A stretch of DNA of 64,000 nucleotides from Asterias rubens (lineage: Eukaryota > Echinodermata > Asteroidea > Forcipulatida > Asteriidae): the NCBI RefSeq assembly GCF_902459465.1, contig NC_047071.1:15329014-15393013 (forward strand), written 5' to 3'. Below, one piece after another: positions 1-9,015 of the stretch (its first letter is position 1; every line of letters begins with the position of its first letter). Below the pieces are notes generated by a model, which was given only the letters and a program-made list of their open reading frames with translations, had not been told where the DNA came from and made no database searches. The translations under genes and the position numbers were made by a program.

Positions 1-137
1 TTCAAAAAGTTAGAGTAAAACTACCTTGCCTTTAGAGTAAAACTTCCTTGCCCATATGGTAAGATTATACCCTGCCCTTAGAGTAAAACCTCCTTGCCCT
101 TAGAGTAAAACTATACCTTGCCCTTACAAGAAAAAAG
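1..137. repeat. 22-bp minisatellite, copy A, cut by the window start
   Basis: Tandem units of about 22 bp, each containing TTAGAGTAAAACTACCTTGC with small variations. The block opens at base 1 and is the first part of a 367-bp segment (1-367) that recurs at 1036-1402 with the same length and only scattered differences. No coding potential is seen. Confidence 0.9.
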
Positions 138-718
138 TGTCTCGGGCCTGGATTAGCTTTAAGCGTAGGTGTTCTGACTCCAGAAATTGCTGACCACTAA
201 CAAGACTCTAGTGTATGTCAATTAACGGACGACAAAATAAATTGGCTTGATACTTCTGCTGAAGTTGTTGGAATGACAAGTTTGTAATGCCATGACGTAT
301 GTAGATAATTGCCTCAATTTGTCTTGTCGTTCTTTTCTAAAAGTAAAACTTCCTTGCTCTTACAAGCTTTTTGTATGCATAAAGAGTCCTGACTATTGTG
401 TACATCTAAATTGATTTTAGTTTCATAAATCATACAGATAGAGGCACGTGATTTGACAGGATTTTTCCTGATTTCACAAATTTAAAATGCCTACATTTTT
501 TGTTTCATGGTATTTCTGTTGACATGTTTACTGACAAAAGTTTATTTTAAAGAGATGAACAATATTTAATAGCAATGTCTGGGCATTTTGTAATGATTGC
601 AAGAATAAATGTTACACATTGGGGGCGCTGTGATTTTTTCGTGGCCAAGCATTTTGCGCCGAGATACTGGTTTTTAGGATGAACTTGAGTGCGTTTTTAA
701 TTATCGAGCGCAAAAGAG
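138..718. other. Non-coding spacer between minisatellite blocks
   Basis: Bases 138-367 are the non-repetitive half of the segment that recurs at 1173-1402. Bases 368-718 are unique AT-rich DNA. No ORF, splice-flanked exon or RNA gene is recognised. Confidence 0.5.
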
Positions 719-1402
719 TCTGCCCTTAGAGTAAAACTACCTTGCCCTTAGAGTAAAACTATCTTGCCCTTAAAAAAGTTAGAGTAAAACTACCTTGCCC
801 TTAGAGTAAAACTACCTTGCCCTTGGAGTAAAACTATCTTGCCCTAAAACTATCTTGCCCTAAAACTACCTTGCCCTTAGAGTAAAACTATCTTGCCCTT
901 AGATAAGTTAGAGTAAAACTATCTTGCCCTTAAAAAAGTTAGAGTAAAACTACCTTGCCCTTAGAGTAAAACTATCTTGCCCTTAGATAAGTTAGAGTAA
1001 AACTACCTTGCCCTTTGAGTAAAACTATCTTGCCCTTCAAAAAGTTAGAGTAAAACTACCTTGCCTTTAGAGTAAAACTTCCTTGCCCTTATGGTAAGAT
1101 TATACCCTGCCCTTAGAGTAAAACCTCCTTGCCCTTAGAGTAAAACTATACCTTGCCCTTACAAGAAAGAAGTGTCTGAGGCCTGGATTAGCTTTAAGCG
1201 TAGGTGTTCTGACTCCAGAAATTGCTGACCACTAACAAGACTCTAGTGTATGTCAATTAACGGACGACAAAATAAATTGGCTTGATACTTCTGCTGAAGT
1301 TGTTGGAATGACAAGTTTGTAATGCCATGACGTATGTAGATAATTGCCTCAATTTGTCTTGTCGTTCTTTTCTAAAAGTAAAACTTCCTTGCTCTTACAA
1401 GC
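719..1402. repeat. 22-bp minisatellite and second copy of the 367-bp segment
   Basis: Bases 719-1035 are an array of 22-bp TTAGAGTAAAACTACCTTGC units with short interruptions. Bases 1036-1402 repeat bases 1-367 at a constant offset of 1035 bp. The pattern fits a tandem or segmental duplication with a period near 1 kb. A short ORF reaching to 1554 lies across the repeat border and is not considered a gene. Confidence 0.88.
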
Positions 1403-2152
1403 AAGTTGATATGGGGAAAAAAATCACAATTTTGAAGCCATTTCTACCAGTTATTAAAGAAAATAACAGTATTCTAGAAATCACACATGAAATTTTGTTA
1501 AAAAATTGTTATCTCATTTTCCAAACTGATTGTCTTTTACTTAAACACAAATAATTCCTCAAAGGAAAACTTGTTATGGAACAAAATGGACAATGGAAAA
1601 ATAACCATACTTTTAAATTTATAACAGGAAATTTTCATGAGTTTAATTTGTTTAATTTTTATATTTTATTACTTGAATATTTAAAAAAAAAAAAAAATTG
1701 TTCCCTATAGTGTCTGAAAAAATAGCAGCTGTTTTGTTTTCAGTGGTAGGTCATTTGTTCATATCATAGAGAAACAATCCCTGTCAAGATTTCATAACTG
1801 AATAATTTGATAATAACAATTCTCAGGCCTGGCAAAGTTCTTGATACTGCTCAAACTAATCTGCCAGAATTAATGGTTAACACCATCAGTCTCCTTGAAG
1901 ACGTTTCAAGCTGAACTGCCCTGAAATTTAAGATCGTTAGAAGCTCTGTCAACCGGCAGATCAAATAATGCAGAAAATCACTGCCTGGAGGAGAATCAAA
2001 TCTCAACATCTCCTTCTGAAATTTTCTTCTTATTTACAAATCATTGAAGCCCAATGGACTTTGAAATCATATGTAGGGGTCCTGCGGAATGAGAAGACTT
2101 TAGGCTTGCCTTAGGGGACGTGATGTGCTGCGGTGGAGCTTATTTTAGCTCA
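1403..2152. other. AT-rich intergenic DNA
   Basis: No gene, RNA or clear repeat is recognised. It contains an A-run near 1682-1697. Confidence 0.4.
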
Positions 2153-2813
2153 GGGCCCAATTTCATAGAGCTGTTTTTAAGCACAAAAAGTAGCTAACCA
2201 GAATGAGGTTATAAGCTTAAAGAGCCAATAAAGGATGATCCCAATATGTCAACTATTACCTTTTTATGGCCAAATAGACATCGCAGATACCGGTTAATAA
2301 CCATTTTACTCACAAAATTTGCATTTAGTAATAAATATCTCGAGTCAAAAATGCACCCGGCCGCGCGGCTTTTTCAGCCGAGAGTCAAAACCGGCTTATC
2401 TATTATAATGACCCTGGACGCCAGTGACGAATTTCCCCATATTGGTTTTGAACACAGTTCTCCAGCTTTGGCATTTCCACACCAAATAGCCGCCACTGAC
2501 GTCACCATTCCTTTGTCGCGCGGGTTTGTTTGACCCCACGTTTTTCAGAAACTTGGTATGGAGCGTTCTGGAGAAAACCCATTTTTTACCATGTTTTAAC
2601 TTAAGGTAAGAGGCTCGTTATATTTTTTATGTTTCCTGGATGGACTGCAGCTGTTAGAAAACTGTAATATCTATATATTTGAGATCATTCTTTATTGGCT
2701 GTTTAACTACCATGTTACATGTACAATTCATGACTGGTACCCTGCGTATTTCTGCTTAGTGGACAACTAAGTAACATTTTTTGCTTAACCAGCTCTATGA
2801 AATTGGGCCCAGG
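2153..2813. mobile_element. Two halves of a GGGCCCAATTTCA-ended inverted-repeat element, separated by about 480 bp
   Basis: Bases 2153-2230 begin with the GGGCCCAATTTCATAGAGCT end that recurs throughout the window. Bases 2715-2813 finish with its inverted counterpart, AGCTCTATGAAATTGGGCCC. Intact copies elsewhere (8085-8270, 12357-12514) are about 160-190 bp. The extra internal DNA, including the CpG-rich stretch at 2360-2605, is therefore probably an insertion, or these are two separate half copies. Confidence 0.6.
2360..2605 (+). promoter_or_regulatory. Possible CpG-rich promoter and untranslated first exon
   Basis: This short stretch is visibly richer in CpG than its surroundings, with GCGCG clusters and a perfect CRE-like TGACGTCA near 2498. 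It ends in a good donor, TTAAG|GTAAGA, at 2605/2606. It could be the promoter and 5' non-coding exon of the TNFAIP8-like gene, whose last exon starts at 5266. The ATGs in the candidate exon (2558 and 2591) run quickly into a TAA, so it would not be coding. Confidence 0.3.
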
Positions 2814-2904
2814 TTTGAAGGGGAAGGGAGAAGGGGATGGAGAGGAGTGGACTCGGAAGAAGGGCATTATTGTTGAAGCTGGTTTTTTTTTTGTAGACCA
2901 TGAA

Positions 2905-3100
2905 CTTCCCTCTTAAAGGGGCACAGCATTTCTCTAGTAAGGGTACTTCTATTGGGGAATGTAAGTGTTATTGGAACCTTCCAGAGGGCACCACAGCAAA
3001 AGCACAGGGCACCACAGCAATTGCTGTGATGGGCGCCAAGGGTTATTTTGAGCCCTTATGTTTTGCTGTGCCCTTATTTATTTTTGCTTGACCATGAATA
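2905..3100. repeat. Dispersed repeat with GGGCACC and GCCCTT blocks
   Basis: This segment shares phrases such as AAGGGGCACTTCTAT-like and GAGGGCACCACAGC with diverged segments near 25318-25460, 43480-43600 and 59440-59600. It overlaps a 63-codon ORF that I do not regard as a gene. Boundaries are uncertain. Confidence 0.45.
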
Positions 3101-4530
3101 GACCTATAAAATGGATCTCTTCCACAGTAAATAGTTTAGAATAAATCTCGATTTAAGTTGCACTTTTTTTTCCAAATTGCTGTATCGGGGGCTGCTTGCT
3201 ATCATTTAGTTTGTTTTTAAACAAAAATAAAGCTGGCTGATTTTATCATACAGAAAAGTCAATTTGTGTTCATATTTCCTGCAAATATTTTAATAAGTAA
3301 TTAATTTTTAAACACATAAGTCACTTTATTTAAATGAACAAACAAGTTTTGCCCGCAGAGTACGGTGTACAAACTAATTTATAATAGACACCCTATAGAG
3401 ATAGGTCACTTCGTGAAAATTACTACGTTTCCAGATAGGTCACTTTCTGAAATGCAAATGTCGCACACGCGGGGGCTGGACTGATTTTCCTCATCACACA
3501 ATACAAACTTAACTCCCAAAGTATTGTTTGTTTACCACACGTGCTGCTAACAACAGCCCATATGTGTACACATCAAAAGCGTTTTCTTCATGATATTGAC
3601 CTTAGGGCCCCCTTTAAATATAGTGAGAAAGAGTGCACTCGATCCAAAGCACCTTTGTATTGTCAATAGCTCTATCAATATTGCATAATTATCACACAGA
3701 TGTACGAGAGAAAGTGTCCATCCAAGGGAAGCATTGATGAATATGAAAGGAGTTTCTGCTTACCAGGATCTGGAAACCTCAACCAGAGAAACAGGAAACT
3801 GATTTCACAAAGTAATTTCCGAAATGAAATGAATCCAAAGTTTGTTCTAAGTAACACACACCTTTGTCCTCAAGTTTTGTGTCCTGTTGAATTTTTTTAC
3901 AAACTATTTAGACACAGAAACTTGTCGTAAATGTTCAAAATGATGTTATTCTCCCATTGAAATCAATGTATTGTAATCCGAGGCTGGAAGGAGAAATAAA
4001 ATGGTTCCTATTCATATAATGAATGTTGTTATCTATTGCTGGTATTGGATTCAAGGAACATGACCAAGATGGTGGCAACATGATAAAGGTCTATCCACTC
4101 AGCTATCATCGTTGGTTGTCGGAAGAGTCTTTCGCATAGTTTCAACAAACACATGTTGATTCCAAATGCTGCGTACCTTTAAGACACACTCCATCCGCCC
4201 TTTTTCCGCCTCCTGTGAAAAACTAGACACGGCTGACATCACGATGAACGTGATGACATTTACCAACCCTCTTGACATAAAAAGCCATACTTTTGGGATT
4301 CGCCTTTCTTTCATTTCTACGGTTTGTTAATCCGATCTCCCATTTGCCTGAAGCCTGGTCACAGTACCCAGGGAGATTGGTGACACTTTTCAGGTGGCCG
4401 CGGGCCGCCAGGTTGGGTGTGTGCTGTGCGTCATAATCTGTTTCTGAAATCTGTATTTTGGTCTTAAAATATAGGAGGCTTTGTATGTTGTAAGTCGGCT
4501 TAATATGTGCCATAGCGTCTATCAATCATT
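3101..4530. other. Non-coding DNA, probably intronic to or upstream of the TNFAIP8-like gene
   Basis: Short ORFs on both strands show no recognisable family, no codon bias and no convincing splice sites. A minus-strand 100-codon ORF at 4223-4525 looks fortuitous. Confidence 0.4.
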
Positions 4531-4895
4531 AAAGACACTAGACACTATTGGTAATTGTCAAAGACTAGCCTTCACAGATGGTGTATGTCAATATATGCAT
4601 AAAATAACAAACCTGTGAAAATTTGAGCTCAATTGGTCGTCCAATGAAAGAAAAAAAACAGCCTTGTCACACAAGGTTGTGTGCTGCCAGATGCTTGATT
4701 TCGAGACCTCAAATTCTAAATCTGAGGTCTCGAAATCAAATTCGTGGAAAATTACTTCTTTCTCGAAAACTACGTTACTTCAGAGGGAGACATTTCTAAC
4801 AATGTTTTATACTATCAACCTCTCCGCATTACTCGTTACCAAGAAAGTTTTTATGCTAATAATTATTTTGAGTAATTACCAATAGTGTCCACCGA
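4531..4895. mobile_element. Inverted-repeat element of the GACACTATTGGTAATT family
   Basis: The ends are inverted copies of each other: GACACTATTGGTAATT near 4541 and AATTACCAATAGTGTC near 4874. The middle holds a second hairpin, TTGATTTCGAGACCTCA pairing with TGAGGTCTCGAAATCAA, at about 4696-4740. Copies of the same family lie at 17062-17417, 38243-38588, 39613-39988, 51301-51670 and 57881-58244, with a fragment at 11990-12142. The length and lack of an ORF fit a non-autonomous DNA transposon (MITE). Confidence 0.8.
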
Positions 4896-5265
4896 CATTA
4901 AACATAGACTCCAAATGTAGTACCACCTTGCACTCTGAGAGTGTGAAGATTTACAGTTTATTTACATTGGTATTTATATCGTCGGTGCCCCAACCACCCC
5001 AAACATTTCAGAACCATTTTGTGTTTGAAAACATTCTTGTGTGTTGATTTGCTATGAACTGGAGGACTTTGATGAACTAGGACAGTTCCTAGCTTGTGCC
5101 CAATTTCATAGCATCACTTACCACGAAAATCTGCACTTTATTGGCTGTGAGTTGTGCGTGGTGCATACATGCGTGCCCATTTCCATTGTTTGACCTCATA
5201 GTGATTGTGGCAAATTCAAGGGGTTTATACTGATTTGATCTCAATTTCTCTCAATTTCCTTACAG

Positions 5266-5837
5266 TGGCTGAGGCAGGGACCCACGTTGACTCCAAAAAC
5301 CTGGCGCTACGCTTTGAGAAGAAAATTGCCAGCAAGATGTCCACCAAGCGTGTGGCCAACTTCTTCATCGACGACACCATGGGGGACGTCCTGGACAACC
5401 TGTCCAGCATGGTCAAGCAGTATACAGGCAACAAGAAAGATGCCGAGAAGATCATCAAGAACATCATCAAGGTCACCATCAAGATCGGGATCCTGTATCG
5501 CAACGATCAGTTCAACCAAGAAGAACTTGCCCTGGCGGAGAACTTCCGGAAGAAATTCCGCACCCTCATCATGACGTTTGTCAGTTTCTACGAGGTGGAG
5601 TTTAGTTTTGACAGGGACTATCTGACGAGACTTCTGGACGGCTGTGCGGACATGTTGACGCAGCTCGTACAGAGACACCTGAGGGATAAGTCAATCGGTC
5701 GAATTGACCACGTCTTTAAGTTCTTTACGAACAGTGCCTTCATGGAGACCGTCTTTACGTCGGACACTCCTCTGAAACCCCACCTGGACAAGATCATGGT
5801 GGGACTCAATAAACTTATCGAAGGGGGCCACATTTAA
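5266..5837 (+). CDS. TNFAIP8L: TNFAIP8/TIPE-family protein, last coding exon
   Basis: Members of this family are small, all-helical cytosolic proteins with a hydrophobic cavity that binds phosphoinositides and related lipids. They act in apoptosis and inflammation control. The exon follows a clean acceptor (CAATTTCCTTACAG) and starts in the second base of a Val codon. It encodes about 190 residues that include nearly the whole family domain: SKNLAL...KKI near the start, IDDTMGDVLDNL, the NKKDAEKIIKNIIK helix, LYRNDQFNQEELAL, a QRHL motif near position 145 and a C-terminal KPHL..I..GLNKLIE. It ends at TAA 5835-5837. Vertebrate members are about 185-200 residues, so only a short N-terminal piece is missing. 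No in-frame ATG lies between the acceptor and 5337, so the start must be in an upstream exon that I could not place. Family assignment is firm; which paralogue is not decidable by eye. Confidence 0.93.
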
Positions 5838-6966
5838 AAAAAACTTTTTTGAGAATTTTGTGTTTTTTTTAATCAAAAAGGAACTTGATGCAACTGTTAC
5901 CTTAACCATTCCTTTTTCCCCCACTCAAGAATTTCTCAAAGGTGGTTTTTTTATTGTTTAAATCTTCGAACAGAATAGTCTTGTGGAACTGTAACATACA
6001 TACTTCCTGTTGATTGACTGAGGAAATGGCCAACTGGCACAGACTGACTAAGTCTGGACGAATACATGCACATCCACCTCTACTGAAAATTGATTGGGAA
6101 AGCAAAAAACATTCAGAGGATGCAGCATATGGACATATATAGTGTTTCTCCCCTCTCGACCTTTGACTGGAGAAACCCATCGTGTTCAAGTAAAAGAGAG
6201 ATCCTGGCTGGTCATCACAACTTCCAGAAGTATACTATTCTTGAGAGTACAGGCGAAGCAAGGAACAGGTTCTGTTGCATACTGGGTTTGTTGCGGCATG
6301 TGAGGTGGTTTATGAGACCGACCTTTTTACCACAAATTACCACTGGTTACTCCGTACATCATTTAGCTCCATGAATATATGTGTTTCTGATAAAAGATAT
6401 TAGACGTTTTTTCCCTCGCCATTTTCAGACAAGTCCATTGACATGTGAATGGGGTTGCCAGATAAAATAGACTAGTACCTCAGACCTTAAGCTTTTTAAA
6501 GGTATGCAGCAATTTTCCACCGTGATATAAGACAACTCAAGCGGAAAACGAAAATTTGATTTTGAACTTAACACAAGACACCACGGCAAACCACACAACA
6601 GAATCTGAATTGCCATGCATCAAATAATTAGAAGCCTGGTGCCCTTTTTATGCATCGAGTATCGGCCCTGTGTTTTGTATACGTATATATTGGGGAACCA
6701 ATGAAGCGAGTTCAGTATGAGACACCATTTGACCTGACCTAAATGTATTGTTTAACTTATATATCCAAGCATGTCTTCCAAATATGCAGGAAAAAATATC
6801 GGGAGTTGAAAAGCCACAAAAAAATACACTTATAAACTGTTAGTTGAAATGCCACATACCTGTAGAAAGGATTTTATTCAAAGCTGTGTATCGTTAACAA
6901 AAAAAGGGGATAAAGGTCATGTGAGGAACTGTTCATGCAGAAACTGGACCAGTGGCGGACATGAAC
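5838..6966 (+). other. Probable 3' UTR of the TNFAIP8-like gene, then intergenic DNA
   Basis: No coding exon or recognised repeat was seen. A canonical AATAAA was not found close to the stop, so the transcript end cannot be placed. Confidence 0.35.
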
Positions 6967-7214
6967 TTAGTCTTGGTGCAAGACGTTTCTCGTTTCCCTT
7001 TTCACGCACACCGCGGCCAATTCACCAACAGCGCCCGCACCGACTCAATCCGCACCGACTCACGTGACTTAGTTCACTCACCGCTCCGGCGGGGGAGCGG
7101 TGGGTGAACTAAGTCACGTGAGTCGGTGCGGATTGAGTCGGTGCGGGCGCTGTTGGTGAATTGGCCGCGGTGTGCGTGAAAAGGGAAACGAGAAACGTCT
7201 TGCACCAAGACTAA
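6967..7214. mobile_element. Foldback element, 121-bp arms with a 6-base loop
   Basis: Bases 6967-7087 and 7094-7214 are almost perfect reverse complements; one mismatch was noticed near the centre. The spacer is 6 bases (7088-7093). The element is flanked on both sides by ACATGAACT-like sequence (CATGAAC at 6960-6966 and 7215-7221), which fits a 7-9 bp target-site duplication. The arms are GC-rich compared with the surrounding DNA. There is no ORF of its own; the 72-codon ORF across it is incidental. A non-autonomous foldback DNA transposon, possibly of a family making 8-bp duplications such as hAT, is the best reading. Confidence 0.85.
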
Positions 7215-7743
7215 CATGAACTAGGTGTTGCTGATCACTAACCAAAAACTGATTGATGGTAGCCATGTGATTTGTGATGTATGTTTACAAAAAGTGTCAA
7301 ATAACCTGGACTTCCTATAGGGGTCAAAGTGCACATAGCTGATGAAGAGAGGAAAGCATAAACCTTAAATTTTATGCAGATGGAGGAATAGTATTTGTAT
7401 CAACTTCTGATGTAAAGAAGTAAAGCACATCTTATCAGTTATTCAGATGTCATAATTATTTTTATTTTTATTTTACAACACTTGGTTTAATGTGGAGTTT
7501 CTTCCCATCCGAACAACGACACATCTTGCCGTGGAACGCAGTGGAGTTTGCGCAGTAATTTATTTTTGTAGCGCAAGGTGATATGGTCTATGCATGAGTT
7601 GTGTTGAGACTGCAATACCATAAATGTGCATTATATTATGTGATGGGACGGTATCATTGATAAGAGGGTTTGCCTTTCAGAAATAGATTCGCTAATGTTG
7701 CGGCCATCTTGGTTTTCATCTGTTTTACTGTATGGAACCATAA

Positions 7744-7916
7744 AGGCCCGGTCCCACTGCAGCGATAACGATAACGATAATGAGAACGACGCAGAGAGAA
7801 CACATTCTATTGGTTGAATTGCTCCACACAGAACATGCACACGCTCATTCAACAAATGGAACGCGTTCTCTTTGCGTCGTTATCGTTCTCGTTATCGCTG
7901 CAGTGGGACCGGGCCT
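7744..7916. mobile_element. MITE with AGGCCCGGTCCCACTGCAGC ends, PIF/Harbinger-like
   Basis: The first about 55 bp and the last about 55 bp are inverted copies, beginning AGGCCCGGTCCCACTGCAGC and continuing into GATAACGATAACG-like tracts. A TAA trinucleotide sits at both borders (7741-7743 and 7917-7919), as expected for a 3-bp TWA target duplication of the PIF/Harbinger superfamily. A diverged copy with the same interior (CATTCTATTGGTTGAATTGC) is at 47652-47836. Confidence 0.75.
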
Positions 7917-8084
7917 TAATGAGGCTGGGATGACAACATAGTCAGGTCTCTTCTATAACAGAAAGAAATTGGATCTTTCATTCGTTGTGAATACAATGAG
8001 GCAAGAGATGGTTTCATCTTTCATGATTTTATCAATCAATGTTTTATGGGAGGTGCAATTTAGAGAATTGGATGATACCCAGGG

Positions 8085-8270
8085 TCCAATTTCACAGAGC
8101 TGCTTAAGGAGGAAAAATGCTTAACAATTGTCTGCTAGGCAGAAATGAGCAGGATACCATGCAGCCACAGATTGTGGAATGATCGTTTAGCTGGTAACCT
8201 CAATCTTATAAGCACAATTTTGTTGTGCTAAGCCACTTTTTTTGCTTAAGCAGCTCTATGAAATTGCGTA
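8085..8270. mobile_element. GGGCCCAATTTCA-family inverted-repeat element
   Basis: It begins GGTCCAATTTCACAGAGCTG and ends AGCAGCTCTATGAAATTG. The middle holds GAGCAGGATACCA and GCTGGTAACC, which are shared by the other copies. It has no coding capacity. Confidence 0.7.
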
Positions 8271-8497
8271 ATGTAAGGTTGTATGAGTCAGTATTCATCC
8301 TAGTCTTGATGTCGTCACAAGATCTTAAAACATAGTCTAGAAGAAATGCTGTGATGCACGATGCGGTTGCTACCCGGTTCACCATTCATCTGTTTCTTGC
8401 CAGATTTGTGGAAAGGTGAAGCTCAGCTACTGGAAAAAAAGAACAACAGAGAAGTAATTCTCATGTTGATAGGAGGAGATATGCTGTTGACACTCGA

Positions 8498-9015
8498 GGG
8501 TTTCCTGAATGGGGTACGATGATATTCTCATTTGGGAAGACGATTTCAATCAGGGTAGATTTATATCTCAGTTAGGGTTGTTTGGTTTTTAATAATAATA
8601 ACAATAATAATGCATTTATAATGCGCCATCTATCTAGTGTACAAGACCCTATTCCGAGGCGCAGAATAAAAAACAACACATATACAACTATAAAGAGAAA
8701 AATAAAATACACTGGTTTTCTCTAAAATGGGGGCATTAACATCCTCATTTGGGAAGAGTGTTCCAATCAGGGGAGAAGTATATCCCCCAATAGGGGTAGT
8801 TTGGTTGTTATCCTACATATATGGTTTTCTGATTGGGGACATTACTATCCTCAATTGGAAAAAAAACGGCAGACTGGAAGACGGGTTAAATCAGGGTAGA
8901 TGTACACCCCAATTAGGACAGTTTTGTAAAGGTTTCCTGATTGGTGCATTGGTGTCCTCATTGAGAGAAACCAGGGTAGAAGTATATCCCAATTGGGGAA
9001 GTTTGGTTGTTGAGT
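8498..9015. repeat. Four diverged tandem copies of a roughly 100-bp unit, interrupted once
   Basis: Copies lie at about 8498-8590, 8723-8822, 8823-8930 and 8931-9015. They share the order GTTTTCTGATTGGGG, CCTCATTTGGGAAG, AATCAGGGTAGA, TATATCCCAATT. Bases 8591-8722 split the first copy from the rest with an AAT-rich, GCGCC-containing dispersed repeat. The 112-codon ORF at 8727-9065 is a by-product of the repeat. Confidence 0.65.
8591..8722. repeat. (AAT)n-linked dispersed repeat with a TATAATGCGCC block
   Basis: An AATAATAATAACAATAATAA tract is followed by TGCATTTATAATGCGCC and a GAGGCGC block. The same layout occurs at 50832-50930, and a shortened inverse form (GAAAAGCGCTATATAAA then ATTATTATT) at 30310-30372. 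It is probably the tail of a widespread short retroelement. Confidence 0.5.

Noticed and set aside
1..1166. CRISPR-like array
   Set aside because: Direct 22-bp repeats with no unique spacers, and the DNA is eukaryotic; this is a minisatellite.
4223..4525. 100-codon minus-strand ORF
   Set aside because: No recognisable family, no splice or start context, and it overlaps ordinary non-coding DNA.
5307..5678. 123-codon minus-strand ORF and other ORFs over the TNFAIP8-like exon
   Set aside because: Shadows of the strongly conserved plus-strand reading frame.
7338..7370. Hammerhead ribozyme core (CTGATGA ... GAAA)
   Set aside because: CTGATGAAGAGAGGAAAGC has no stem II between the two core boxes and no flanking stems.
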